A DNA stretch of 64,000 nt from Bacillus_BD sp050389805. Lineage in GTDB: Bacteria; Bacillota; Bacilli; Bacillales; Cytobacillaceae. A model generated the notes under the pieces. The model did not search any database and was not told the DNA's origin. It worked only from the letters and a program-made list of their open reading frames with translations. Positions 54,875 to 63,263 of the stretch are shown here, in pieces; the stretch's first letter is position 1, and each line of letters begins with the position of its first letter. Position numbers and translations under genes: made by a program. The stretch lies in NCBI RefSeq assembly GCF_050389805.1, contig NZ_CP130945.1, positions 4,836,001 to 4,900,000 of the forward strand, in the 5' to 3' direction.

Positions 54875-56452
54875 GTGACAGAAAATCAACATAAGGGCGG
54901 GAAATTGCCTCAAGCCCCTGAACCATATTGGAGAGAATTTATTGATTTACCGGAGTTCCCCCGGTTGGATAAGGATATTGCAGTGGATGTCGTCATCGTT
55001 GGAGGTGGGATTACAGGTCTTACATCTGCATATTTGCTCGTGAATGAAGGCTTGAAAGTAGCTGTTTTAGAAGCAGACAAATTATTAAACGGTACGACGG
55101 GTCATACAACGGCAAAAATCACAGCCCAGCATGATTTGATCTATGATGAATTCCTCCGAAACTTTGGACGAACGACAGCAAGGCTATACTATGAAGCCAA
55201 TACAGAGGCATTAAATTTTATCAAAAAAACCGTTAATGAACATAGAATCGAATGCGACTTTAATGAAGAGGACGCTTATCTTTATGCAACTACGGATGAA
55301 TATGCACGAAAGCTTGAAAAAGAAGCGGAAGCTTACAATAAAATCGGAATCGATGGCGAGCTAGTTGATCAAATCCCTTTTAACATCGACATTAAAAAAG
55401 CGCTTTTCATGAAAAATCAAGCACAGTTTCATCCAGTGAAATATCTGGCGCATTTGATCGAAATCATTACTGAAAAAGGCGGACTCATTTTTGAACATAC
55501 CGTAGCAGTGAATATTGAAACGGGAGAGCACCCCACCGTCCTTACTCGAGATGGAGCACGCGTGACGGGCAATTATGTTTTATCTTGTTCCCACTTTCCA
55601 TTTTATGAAGGATTGGGGCTTTATTCAGCGCGGATGTACGCGGATCGTTCCTATATTATAGCCATTAAAGGGAAGGATCGTTTTCCAGGCGGTATGTATC
55701 TGAGTGTTGACGAACCATCTCGTTCGCTTCGTTCCACCAACATAAACGGCGAGGAACTGATTTTAATCGGAGGAGAAAGCCATAAAACCGGACAGGGCCA
55801 AGACACGATGGAACATTACAAGGCGTTAGAGATGTTTGGTCAACAGGTATTTGAGTCTGAAGAGATCGTTTATCGATGGTCTGCTCAGGACTTAGTGACA
55901 TTAGACAAAATCCCCTATATCGGTGAAATCACCTCAGGTCAGCCCAATATTTTAGTGGCGACAGGTTATCGAAAATGGGGAATGACGAACGGAACAGCAG
56001 CGGCCTTGTTATTTAGAGATATGATTCAAGGAAAAAAGAATCGTTTTCATGATTTATATACACCATCACGATTCTATGCAAATCCAAGCCTGAAAAATTT
56101 CTTTAAATCAAACGCCGATGTGGTCAAGCATTTAGTTAAAGGAAAGCTTGAATTTTCCAACCAAAATATTAACAACTTAGCAAACGGTGAAGGTGGAATT
56201 ATTACCGTTAACGGGCATCGAAAAGGAGCCTATAAAGATGAAGATGGCAATGTATTTATTGTGGATACCACCTGTACCCATATTGGGTGTGAAGTAGAAT
56301 GGAACAGTGGTGACTGCTCGTGGGACTGCCCTTGTCATGGATCTCGATTTTCTTATACCGGAAAAGTCTTAGAAGGACCGGCAGAAAAGCCATTAAAACA
56401 ATACGACTATACCATGCTAGACAATCTTTCATCAGAGGATTCTGGTTATTAA
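54875..56452 (+). CDS. FAD-dependent oxidoreductase with C-terminal Rieske domain (YhfW-like)
   Basis: The 525-residue cytosolic protein has an N-terminal DAO-type FAD domain (VDVVIVGGGITGLTSAYLL, dinucleotide-binding GxGxxG at about 40-45). It ends in a Rieske [2Fe-2S] domain with CTHIGC (about 465-470) and CPCHGSRF (about 484-491), where Cys and His pairs hold the cluster. B. subtilis YhfW has this fusion; its substrate is not established. The GTG start at 54875 follows ATGGAGGG. It lies divergent from the iron importer and may share iron-related control, though no second Fur box is seen. Confidence 0.9.
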   Translation: MTENQHKGGKLPQAPEPYWREFIDLPEFPRLDKDIAVDVVIVGGGITGLTSAYLLVNEGLKVAVLEADKLLNGTTGHTTAKITAQHDLIYDEFLRNFGRTTARLYYEANTEALNFIKKTVNEHRIECDFNEEDAYLYATTDEYARKLEKEAEAYNKIGIDGELVDQIPFNIDIKKALFMKNQAQFHPVKYLAHLIEIITEKGGLIFEHTVAVNIETGEHPTVLTRDGARVTGNYVLSCSHFPFYEGLGLYSARMYADRSYIIAIKGKDRFPGGMYLSVDEPSRSLRSTNINGEELILIGGESHKTGQGQDTMEHYKALEMFGQQVFESEEIVYRWSAQDLVTLDKIPYIGEITSGQPNILVATGYRKWGMTNGTAAALLFRDMIQGKKNRFHDLYTPSRFYANPSLKNFFKSNADVVKHLVKGKLEFSNQNINNLANGEGGIITVNGHRKGAYKDEDGNVFIVDTTCTHIGCEVEWNSGDCSWDCPCHGSRFSYTGKVLEGPAEKPLKQYDYTMLDNLSSEDSGY

Positions 56453-56674
56453 GAAACAGGGGGGCAGATCATTCCCCCTGTTTTCTACATTCCAATTGAT
56501 GAATAAGTGCTCTATAATCTATCAAAATAATGAAGAGTGGACGAGTTCATGATTAATAGTCCTAAAAATCTAGAAGTATTTCAATCTTATCAACCTATCG
56601 CTTGATACCAAATCTCAATAATATAAACCCTAGTAAATGATTTATAAGAAAAATCCTAAAGGAGACCTATAAAC

Positions 56675-58264
56675 ATGAAAGTATCTGACGTGATCATCCA
56701 GTGTTTAGAAGCAGAAGGAGTGGAATATGTATTTGGAATCGTTGGTACAGAGGTTCTAGATCTTGCCGATTCTTTATCAAAGTCAAGCCAAATTCAATAT
56801 GTGAATGTTAGGCATGAACAAGGCGCTGCTTTTATGGCAGATGTATATGGAAGATTAGCAGGGAAAGCGGGAGTTTGTTTATCAACATTAGGTCCAGGGG
56901 CAACCAATCTATTAACTGGTTTAGCCAGTGCAACCCTTGATCATTCCCCCGTAATTGCATTGATTGGGCAAGCGGATGTGGAGAGGAACCATCCAGAATC
57001 CCATCAATATGTAGATATCGAGAAACTATGCGAACCGGTAACAAAGTGGAGCAAACAAATCATGGATTCTGTGACGGTCCCAACGGTGATTCGAAAAGCA
57101 TTCCGAATGGCGCAAATGGAAAAGCCCGGTTCGGTAGCGGTGGTAGTGCCAGAGAACTTTTTAACACAACAGATCGGAGGTAAAACACTTCCGAGCAATC
57201 CTTTACCGGAAACCGTACCTGTTCCAGAAACGATACAGGCTGCACATACTCTCATCCAAAACCATATGAAACCATTTATAATCGTCGGGAATGGTGTAGT
57301 TCGACAAGGGGCTTACCCAGAACTTCAAACCTTCATCAACACCCTTCAAGTTCCTGTTACACACAGCTTTATGACAAAAGGGATTTTGGAGAAAGAACAT
57401 CCATCTAATTATTTTACATTCGGATTTAATAAAAACGATGAGGTTTTACAAGGCATTGAAGAAGCCGATTTATTAATTGCGATTGGCTTTGACTTTGTGG
57501 AGCAGCTTCCGAAAGAGTGGAATAAAAAGAAAATTCCCGTGTTACATATGGATGCTTTACCTGCTGAAATTAATGAAAACTATCCAGTCGAGGTCGAATG
57601 TGTTGGAAACATAAAGAGGACTCTCCAAACCCTTAATGAAACTGAGCTCTCTTCCAAACATTGGGTCCCATCTGGAAATCTTAAGGAAAAGATCATGAAT
57701 GCATATCAAATAAATGATCATCATCCCCAAACAGGCGATCAACCTATAACCATTGAAAAGATCCTCCATTGTATTGAAACCAACACATCAGAGGACACGA
57801 TTGTCCTTTCAGATGTCGGAGCGCATAAAGTCTCGATCGCCCGCACGTATCAACCCAAAAAGCTAAACCGACTAATCATTTCAAACGGGCTGGCCTCGAT
57901 GGGAATCGCCATCCCTGGCTCGATCGGTGCGAAATTAGCTTGTCCCGATGCTCCTGTCATTTGTATTACAGGGGATGGCGGTGCATTAATGAATGTTGCT
58001 GAAATCGAGGCTGCCAAACGTCTTGGTCTTCCCTTTATCATCATTGTTTTAAAGGATTCGATGTTAAAGCTGGAAGTCCAGCAAATGACGAAGCAATTCG
58101 GGGATAGTTATGGCGTCACCTTTCAAAACCCCGATTTTGTTCAACTGGCAGTCAGTTTTGGTATTAAAGGAGTTCGGGCAAAAACCACGAATGAATTTGA
58201 ATCAGCCCTAAAAGAAGCCTTAACCCATTCAAATGAAATGGTTTTAATTGAAGTGGTTGAATAG
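56675..58264 (+). CDS. ThDP-dependent enzyme of the acetolactate synthase large-subunit family
   Basis: The 529-residue protein has the three POX-family domains: N-terminal pyrimidine-binding (YVNVRHEQGAAFMAD with catalytic Glu about 48), a central TPP_enzyme_M domain, and a C-terminal ThDP-diphosphate site (GDGGALMNVAEIEAAKRLGL). The metal motif continues LKDSMLKLE in place of the more usual N-residue form. Acetolactate synthase, pyruvate oxidase or another decarboxylase/ligase are possible. No regulatory small subunit (ilvN) or alsD is adjacent, so a biosynthetic IlvB role is unlikely. The start follows AAAGGAG. Confidence 0.82.
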   Translation: MKVSDVIIQCLEAEGVEYVFGIVGTEVLDLADSLSKSSQIQYVNVRHEQGAAFMADVYGRLAGKAGVCLSTLGPGATNLLTGLASATLDHSPVIALIGQADVERNHPESHQYVDIEKLCEPVTKWSKQIMDSVTVPTVIRKAFRMAQMEKPGSVAVVVPENFLTQQIGGKTLPSNPLPETVPVPETIQAAHTLIQNHMKPFIIVGNGVVRQGAYPELQTFINTLQVPVTHSFMTKGILEKEHPSNYFTFGFNKNDEVLQGIEEADLLIAIGFDFVEQLPKEWNKKKIPVLHMDALPAEINENYPVEVECVGNIKRTLQTLNETELSSKHWVPSGNLKEKIMNAYQINDHHPQTGDQPITIEKILHCIETNTSEDTIVLSDVGAHKVSIARTYQPKKLNRLIISNGLASMGIAIPGSIGAKLACPDAPVICITGDGGALMNVAEIEAAKRLGLPFIIIVLKDSMLKLEVQQMTKQFGDSYGVTFQNPDFVQLAVSFGIKGVRAKTTNEFESALKEALTHSNEMVLIEVVE

Positions 58265-58317
58265 GGACAAGTTCGGTTCCTTGTCCCTTAAAAAAAGGTG
58301 CCACGGCATCTTTTTTT
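58263..58317. repeat. GGGACAAG dyad and adjacent GGTGCC-like terminator
   Basis: AGGGACAAG pairs with CTTGTCCCT (58263-58288). Right after it AAAAAAGGTGCC-AC-GGCATCTTTTTT (about 58290-58317) forms a T-flanked stem. Both repeat types of the window meet here, and together they end the ThDP enzyme transcript. Confidence 0.7.
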
Positions 58318-58428
58318 ATTCTTTATGTAGAGGTACTGAAATATTTAGCGGGTAGTCCTTCTAGTTTATAAAAAGCATTCGCTGTGTCTTGAAGATGGAA
58401 TTTTTTACAATAAGTCATAAAAACCGTT

Positions 58429-59088
58429 TTATCCTAAAAAGGCTTCCAATAAAAATCTTGATAGGAATCCTTCAATAATAGCTGCTATAAAAATACAAGG
58501 GGTTATAACCAATATGAATCCAATAAAAGCTTCTTTTACATGTTTGCGGAATGAAGGAACTATTTTTTTACTTTTACGAAATACATTTTTTATTTTTCTA
58601 ATAACAACCCTGTTCATCAAACTTCCATAGCAAGCCGCTAGGATAAATGTAGTAAGTTCCAAGATCGCATGAGGAAGAAAACCAAGTCCAAATGTTTGTA
58701 AAACATTTAAATGGGTTTGCTGGACTAGAAATACAGTAACTCCAATTAGAGCACTTGTCGTAATAAGGGGAAGAGTATATAGAAAACGGATAGGAATACA
58801 AGAGAGAAGTAGAATTTGTAAGCACACGATCCAATTATTCTTAAATAGAAAAACAGTATATTCCCAATAACCATCTACGCTAGTTCCCCCATTAATACTT
58901 TCATCTAAACCGTGAGCAAGTTCTTCCATATTTGGATTTGCCAATGAAGTAATAAGATAAGAAATGATAAAGACGATGACATACAATAACCCATACTTCC
59001 AAAAGGATTTCTTTAAACGCATCCATGCACTTTTCCAAGTCTGAATCATATATTTGTAGACTTTATTGACATCTGACTTATTCATCAT
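58429..59088 (-). CDS. SpoIIM-family (DUF95) membrane protein
   Basis: The 219-residue protein has about five membrane helices and the family signature GFLPHAILELTTFILAACYGS (about 135-155). SpoIIM takes part in septal wall hydrolysis during engulfment in sporulating cells, but many Bacilli carry extra SpoIIM-like proteins of unknown role. It is the last gene of a three-gene unit with a small membrane protein and a DUF2089 regulator, an arrangement that points to a non-sporulation paralogue. Confidence 0.82.
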   Translation of the reverse strand: MMNKSDVNKVYKYMIQTWKSAWMRLKKSFWKYGLLYVIVFIISYLITSLANPNMEELAHGLDESINGGTSVDGYWEYTVFLFKNNWIVCLQILLLSCIPIRFLYTLPLITTSALIGVTVFLVQQTHLNVLQTFGLGFLPHAILELTTFILAACYGSLMNRVVIRKIKNVFRKSKKIVPSFRKHVKEAFIGFILVITPCIFIAAIIEGFLSRFLLEAFLG

Positions 59089-59153
59089 TCAATCCTTTCA
59101 TATGCTAATCCAGATTCCTTTAGTCAACTAGAAAACCTTCCAACTTTATAAGT

Positions 59154-59438
59154 TTAAAGATCTTGTAACTCTATTTTTTCCATTTCCTTTTTTCTTTTCT
59201 TTTTCACAGACTCTCTGCCATTAATCCAGACACTTACTAAAAAGGCCAATCCACCAACAGCTGCTAGTATCAATGATAGAGTATCGACCTCACCAAACCT
59301 CTTAATAAACCAGCCTACGATAAAGATTACATACAAGACAGGCAATATAGCGCCCCAATATCCATTTTCTCTTCTTGATAAATAAACTTGAATCCCAATA
59401 GCCAAAAGTGCAATAACCCATCCATAGATCTCAGACAT
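59154..59438 (-). CDS. Small membrane protein, 94 residues
   Basis: Three hydrophobic helices (about 5-18, 28-44, 52-68) are followed by a highly charged Lys/Glu tail (RESVKKKRKKEMEKIE). Family not recognised. The ATG overlaps the stop of the DUF2089 gene (TAATG), with AAAGGG upstream, so it is translationally coupled. It may be an envelope partner of the SpoIIM-like protein. Confidence 0.72.
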   Translation of the reverse strand: MSEIYGWVIALLAIGIQVYLSRRENGYWGAILPVLYVIFIVGWFIKRFGEVDTLSLILAAVGGLAFLVSVWINGRESVKKKRKKEMEKIELQDL

Positions 59439-59737
59439 TAAGGATCAACCCTTTCAGATATATATTTTTCAATAATCAGTTTTGCAACATCTAAGCTGAT
59501 TCGTTCATCAATAACTAAATTTTTAATCATACTGACAAACTCAATGTCTTCTTTTTTGCTATTGAGTTCAATTTTCTTTATAAGCTTATCGAGTTTTACT
59601 CTAACTGTTGGATAAGATACTCCGTATATTTTGGAAATTTCCTTTAACGATCCGGAATTTAAAATAAATTTCCTAATAAATTCTAGTGATTCTTTATCTA
59701 AAGCCAAAATCCATTCTGGTACATCCTCTCGCTTCAC
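59438..59737 (-). CDS. DUF2089-family helix-turn-helix regulator
   Basis: The 99-residue protein matches the DNA-binding part of DUF2089: DKESLEFIRKFILNSGSLKEISKIYGVSYPTVRVKLDKLIKKIE, a sigma-region-4-like helix-turn-helix (about 30-57). The zinc ribbon found in longer members is missing. The GTG start at 59737 follows GGGAG. It is the first gene of a coupled three-gene operon and is probably its autoregulator. Confidence 0.82.
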   Translation of the reverse strand: MKREDVPEWILALDKESLEFIRKFILNSGSLKEISKIYGVSYPTVRVKLDKLIKKIELNSKKEDIEFVSMIKNLVIDERISLDVAKLIIEKYISERVDP

Positions 59738-59901
59738 CTTTCTCCCTCCCTACATTAATAATATTAATATTTTCTTTAACATTATTCAACTATTTATTTG
59801 AAAAATTAAATATTATCTAAAAATTTATCTTTAATGGAAGTATTAATAGACGTTAAATTTTATACTAGATGCACATTAATGCAGATGCCAAAAAAAATCA
59901 A

Positions 59902-59955
59902 AAAAGATTGCCACACACCAAGCAAAGCTAGGATAAGTGTAGGCAATCTTCTTTT
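59902..59955. terminator. Terminator-like hairpin in the gap before glycerate kinase
   Basis: AAAGATTGCC and GGCAATCTT pair across a 30-base loop. T-rich runs lie on both sides (best on the minus strand), yet neither neighbour needs a terminator here. The rest of 59738-60131 is AT-rich with no gene seen. Confidence 0.55.
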
Positions 59956-60131
59956 GCTTTCCTTCACTTCTATACTTTAGAGACAACAAATCCCCTCTTT
60001 ACTCTAAAATATAGAAACCGTTCGATCCTATTTAACGGGACTAAAGTATAAAAACGATTCTTTTCAACTGATGAATGATTCAGATGATCATATTATAATG
60101 GAATCATTACATCGCGTAAGGTGGGAACAGG

Positions 60132-61271
60132 ATGAAAATTATCATTGCACCAGACTCGTTTAAAGGAAGTTTAACCTCTTTAGAGGTATCTTTGGCGATC
60201 GAAAAAGGCATCAAAAAGGCATTTCCTCAGGCAGAAACCATACTCGTTCCCGTTGCAGATGGTGGCGAAGGTACAATGGATAGTTTAGTAGCAGCCACAA
60301 ATGGGCACAACGTTGAGGTGACGGTAAGGGGACCGTTGTTAAATCCCGTTCAGGCATCATACGGAGTTTTAGGTGATCAAGAAACTTGCGTAATCGAAAT
60401 GGCAAGTGCTTCCGGATTAACTCTTATTGAACCTGAACAACGAAATCCGTTACTGGCGACCACCTATGGAACTGGAGAATTAATTAAAAAAGCCTTGGAT
60501 AATGGGTGTAAAAAATTTATTTTGGCTATTGGCGGTAGCGCCACCAATGATGGAGGAATTGGGATGCTGCAAGCATTGGGGATGCGCTTGCTCGATGCCA
60601 CAGGTAACGAAGTTGGTAATGGAGCGGCAGAACTTGAGCGCATTGTTGAGATTGATGAACAGAACTTTGACCCTCGAATCAAAGACTGTCAATTCTTTAT
60701 TGCATCCGATGTCCAAAATCCTTTAATCGGACCAAAGGGCGCTTCCTATGTTTTTGGTCCACAAAAAGGAGCAGACGAAAGTATGGTCGCTTTTCTGGAT
60801 TCCTCTTTATCAAAATGGGCTGATTTAGTTGAAAGAAAAACAGGAGTTCGCTTACACGATCAAGCTGGTGCTGGTGCAGCAGGTGGACTTGGTGGCGCAT
60901 TCCAAGCCTTTTTCCCATCTAGCACGACACGTGGGATTGATATTGTCGTCGAATACACAGGTTTAGAAGAAAAGATGAATGGCGCCGCTTGTGTGTTTAC
61001 CGGGGAAGGTCAAATTGATTTTCAAACAGCGTCTGGCAAAACACCGATGGGAGTTGCCCAAGTAGCGAAAAAACAAGGGATTCCGGTCTTTGTCCTCTCC
61101 GGATCGATTGGTAAAGGAATACATGAATTGTACCAATATGGAATTACAAGTATTCACAGTATTGTAAATACCCCTATGGACTTACAAGAAGCCATCAATA
61201 GAGCTTCGAAACTAGTAGAAACCACAGCCGAACAAGTGATACGCACCTTTTGTTCTATAGGAAATAAATGA
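60132..61271 (+). CDS. glxK: Glycerate kinase (type II)
   Basis: The 379-residue cytosolic enzyme phosphorylates D-glycerate to phosphoglycerate, linking glyoxylate or serine breakdown to glycolysis. It shows the family motifs KIIIAPDSFKGSLTS (N-terminus), PVADGGEGTMDSL (about 39-51), IGGSATNDGGIGML (about 133-146), GAGAAGGLGGAFQAF (about 247-261) and FTGEGQIDFQTASGKTP (about 290-306). It starts at ATG 60132 behind AAGGTGGG. No other glycerate genes are next to it. Confidence 0.93.
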   Translation: MKIIIAPDSFKGSLTSLEVSLAIEKGIKKAFPQAETILVPVADGGEGTMDSLVAATNGHNVEVTVRGPLLNPVQASYGVLGDQETCVIEMASASGLTLIEPEQRNPLLATTYGTGELIKKALDNGCKKFILAIGGSATNDGGIGMLQALGMRLLDATGNEVGNGAAELERIVEIDEQNFDPRIKDCQFFIASDVQNPLIGPKGASYVFGPQKGADESMVAFLDSSLSKWADLVERKTGVRLHDQAGAGAAGGLGGAFQAFFPSSTTRGIDIVVEYTGLEEKMNGAACVFTGEGQIDFQTASGKTPMGVAQVAKKQGIPVFVLSGSIGKGIHELYQYGITSIHSIVNTPMDLQEAINRASKLVETTAEQVIRTFCSIGNK

Positions 61272-61298
61272 AGCACCCCCATGTTTCCCATGTTTTCC

Positions 61299-61331
61299 AA
61301 AAAGACCACCCAAAGATTTGGTGGTCTTTTT
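61299..61331 (+). terminator. Terminator after glycerate kinase
   Basis: AAAAAGACCACC-CAAAGATTT-GGTGGTCTTTTT, a strong stem with T-run, also usable by the convergent tcyP transcript. Confidence 0.93.
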
Positions 61332-61398
61332 GTTTATTCTGACACGCTATCATTATTTCCTAGGGAAACATTAGGAATTATGGATCTCCCATTTAACC

Positions 61399-62781
61399 CT
61401 AACCCTCAGCGATCTCTGGTTGACGATAAACGGACTCCTTAAGATCACCGGTAATCCTGCTAGTAAGGACCCCTGCCAACATGCCGTCACTTACATTTAA
61501 TGCAGTACGGGCCATATCGATTAACGGTTCCACCGAAATAAGCAAACCAACAATAGCTACTGGAAGGTCCATAACAGACAGCACAATTAACGAAGCAAAG
61601 GTTGCCCCACCGCCGACGCCCGCGACACCGAAGGAACTAATCATAATAACTACAATCAACGTTAATATGAACGAAAGGCTTCTGGGGTCAATCCCTGCCT
61701 GTGGTGCCACCATGATCGCAAGCATGGCTGGATAAATACCAGCACAACCGTTTTGTCCAATGCTGAGACTAAATGGACCCGCGAAATTGGCAATCCCTTC
61801 TGAAACACCAAAATCATCTATTTGGCTTTTAATATTCATGGGCAAGGTACCCGCACTGGAACGGGACGTAAACGCAAAGGTTAAAGTGGGTAAACCTTTT
61901 TTCAGAAAACGCATCGGATTTAATTTCGCCATTGCCAACAAGAGTAAGTGCACAATAAACATGAGAATAATGGCAACATATGAAGCAAGAACAAATTTTC
62001 CTAAGCTGATAATCGCCTCATAATTACTTGTAGCCGCTACCTTTGTAATCAGCGCCAAAATCCCATAAGGCGTTAAACGCAAAACTAATGTTACAATCCG
62101 CATGACAATTGAATACAGAGAATTGATCAGTTTAGCAAAAAGATCTGCTTCTTCTGGTTGCTTCCGCCTAACACCAAGGAAAGCCACACCAATAAAAGCC
62201 GCAAATATCACAACAGCAATGGTCGACGTTGGGCGTGCACCCGTTAAATCATCAAATGGATTGCTTGGAATCATTTCTAGCAATTGCTGTGGGATGGTTA
62301 GATTCCGGGCTGTTTCCACTCGCTCAACCAGACTAGCGTTACGAGCGGCTTCCGCTTCTCCTTCAGCAATTTCGAATCCATCTAGTCCAAAACTAAGGGT
62401 TGTACCAATTCCAATTGCCGCTGAGATTCCTGTCGTCAGAATCAAAATACCGATGACCAGAAAACTAATCTTTCCAATGTTCTTGGTAAGCTTCATTTTT
62501 GTAAAAGCGCCAACGATCGATACGAACACAAGCGGCATTACGATCATTTGCAAAAGCTTTACATAACCGCTACCGACAATATTGAGCCAGTCAATCGTCC
62601 CCGTCGTTACGTCTGAGTCTGTACCATACAGAAGATGGAGAATATAGCCGAACACAAGCCCCAATCCCAAACCCGTAAATACTCGTTTTGAAAAGGAGAT
62701 GTGTTTTTTCTGCATATAGTAAAGGACTGCAAGTAGGATAAGGAAAATAATGATATTGACGATGATAAAAACTGTATTCAT
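61399..62781 (-). CDS. tcyP: L-cystine/proton symporter TcyP
   Basis: TcyP is the main L-cystine importer of Bacillus. The 460-residue protein belongs to the dicarboxylate/amino-acid:cation symporter family, with eight helices and two reentrant hairpins. It shows TFAFTSRSSAGTLPMNIKSQ (the serine-rich hairpin), GQNGCAGIYPAMLAIM and FGVAGVGGGATFAS. The start has AAAGGAGG. In B. subtilis it is controlled by the sulfur regulator CymR; I cannot identify a sure CymR site upstream. An S-box riboswitch is not seen. Confidence 0.9.
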   Translation of the reverse strand: MNTVFIIVNIIIFLILLAVLYYMQKKHISFSKRVFTGLGLGLVFGYILHLLYGTDSDVTTGTIDWLNIVGSGYVKLLQMIVMPLVFVSIVGAFTKMKLTKNIGKISFLVIGILILTTGISAAIGIGTTLSFGLDGFEIAEGEAEAARNASLVERVETARNLTIPQQLLEMIPSNPFDDLTGARPTSTIAVVIFAAFIGVAFLGVRRKQPEEADLFAKLINSLYSIVMRIVTLVLRLTPYGILALITKVAATSNYEAIISLGKFVLASYVAIILMFIVHLLLLAMAKLNPMRFLKKGLPTLTFAFTSRSSAGTLPMNIKSQIDDFGVSEGIANFAGPFSLSIGQNGCAGIYPAMLAIMVAPQAGIDPRSLSFILTLIVVIMISSFGVAGVGGGATFASLIVLSVMDLPVAIVGLLISVEPLIDMARTALNVSDGMLAGVLTSRITGDLKESVYRQPEIAEG

Positions 62782-62912
62782 TGGATCCTCCTTTATAAGT
62801 TGTTACTGTTTAGCATCTTCCAACAACTTTGAAATCATTATTTTTATTATCCTAATATTCCTGTAAATCATGCGTTGAAGGAGGAATTTATGTCGTCTAC
62901 CTTCATTAGAAA

Positions 62913-62938
62913 AGAGCCAGAGGAATTTACCTGGCTCT
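62913..62938 (-). terminator. Hairpin AGAGCCAG/CTGGCTCT
   Basis: An eight-pair stem followed on the minus strand by TTTTC. It lies past the galU terminator and may be a second stop for read-through. Confidence 0.6.
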
Positions 62939-63041
62939 TAGATTAAACTTCATTAAGCTTCTACTAATTTTGATCTTGTCACTTTTTGTTTCTTACTTCT
63001 TTTATACCCAATCATTGAAGAGCGTTAAAATTCAACTTTCC

Positions 63042-63180
63042 CCACTCCTACTTTTGCCGTTTGAGCCTCTCTATCGAACTCGATCCACTCTCCTACTCTT
63101 GTCCGTTTGAACCTCTTTATCGGACTTGAACTAAGCTTCCACTCTTGCTCTTGTCTGTTTGAACCTCGTACACTGGTCGG
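63042..63180. repeat. Three imperfect direct repeats (TCCACTC-N-GTCCGTTTGAACCTC)
   Basis: The block CCACTC-TCCTACTCTTG followed by TCCGTTTGAACCTCTTTATCGGACT occurs three times, starting near 63042, 63085 and 63139, with changes between copies. Each contains a CCGTTTGA..TC..CGGACT arm that can form a small stem. They fill most of the gap between tcyP and galU (62782-63263), which has no gene. Confidence 0.65.
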
Positions 63181-63207
63181 TTAATTCATTTAAAGACCTA
63201 CATAAAA

Positions 63208-63247
63208 AAAATGACCTTTTTCTGAATAAATCAGTAAAGGTCATTTT
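63208..63247 (-). terminator. Terminator of galU
   Basis: AAAATGACCTTT and AAAGGTCATTTT form a strong stem 17 bases after the galU stop, followed on the minus strand by T8. Confidence 0.93.
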
Positions 63248-63263
63248 CTTATATACTATGGTC

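Noticed and set aside
62102..62566. 154-codon frame antisense to tcyP
   Set aside because: No start signal; tcyP is a clear, conserved gene on the other strand.
62782..62880. S-box or T-box riboswitch upstream of tcyP
   Set aside because: The leader is too short and lacks the conserved core sequences of either class.
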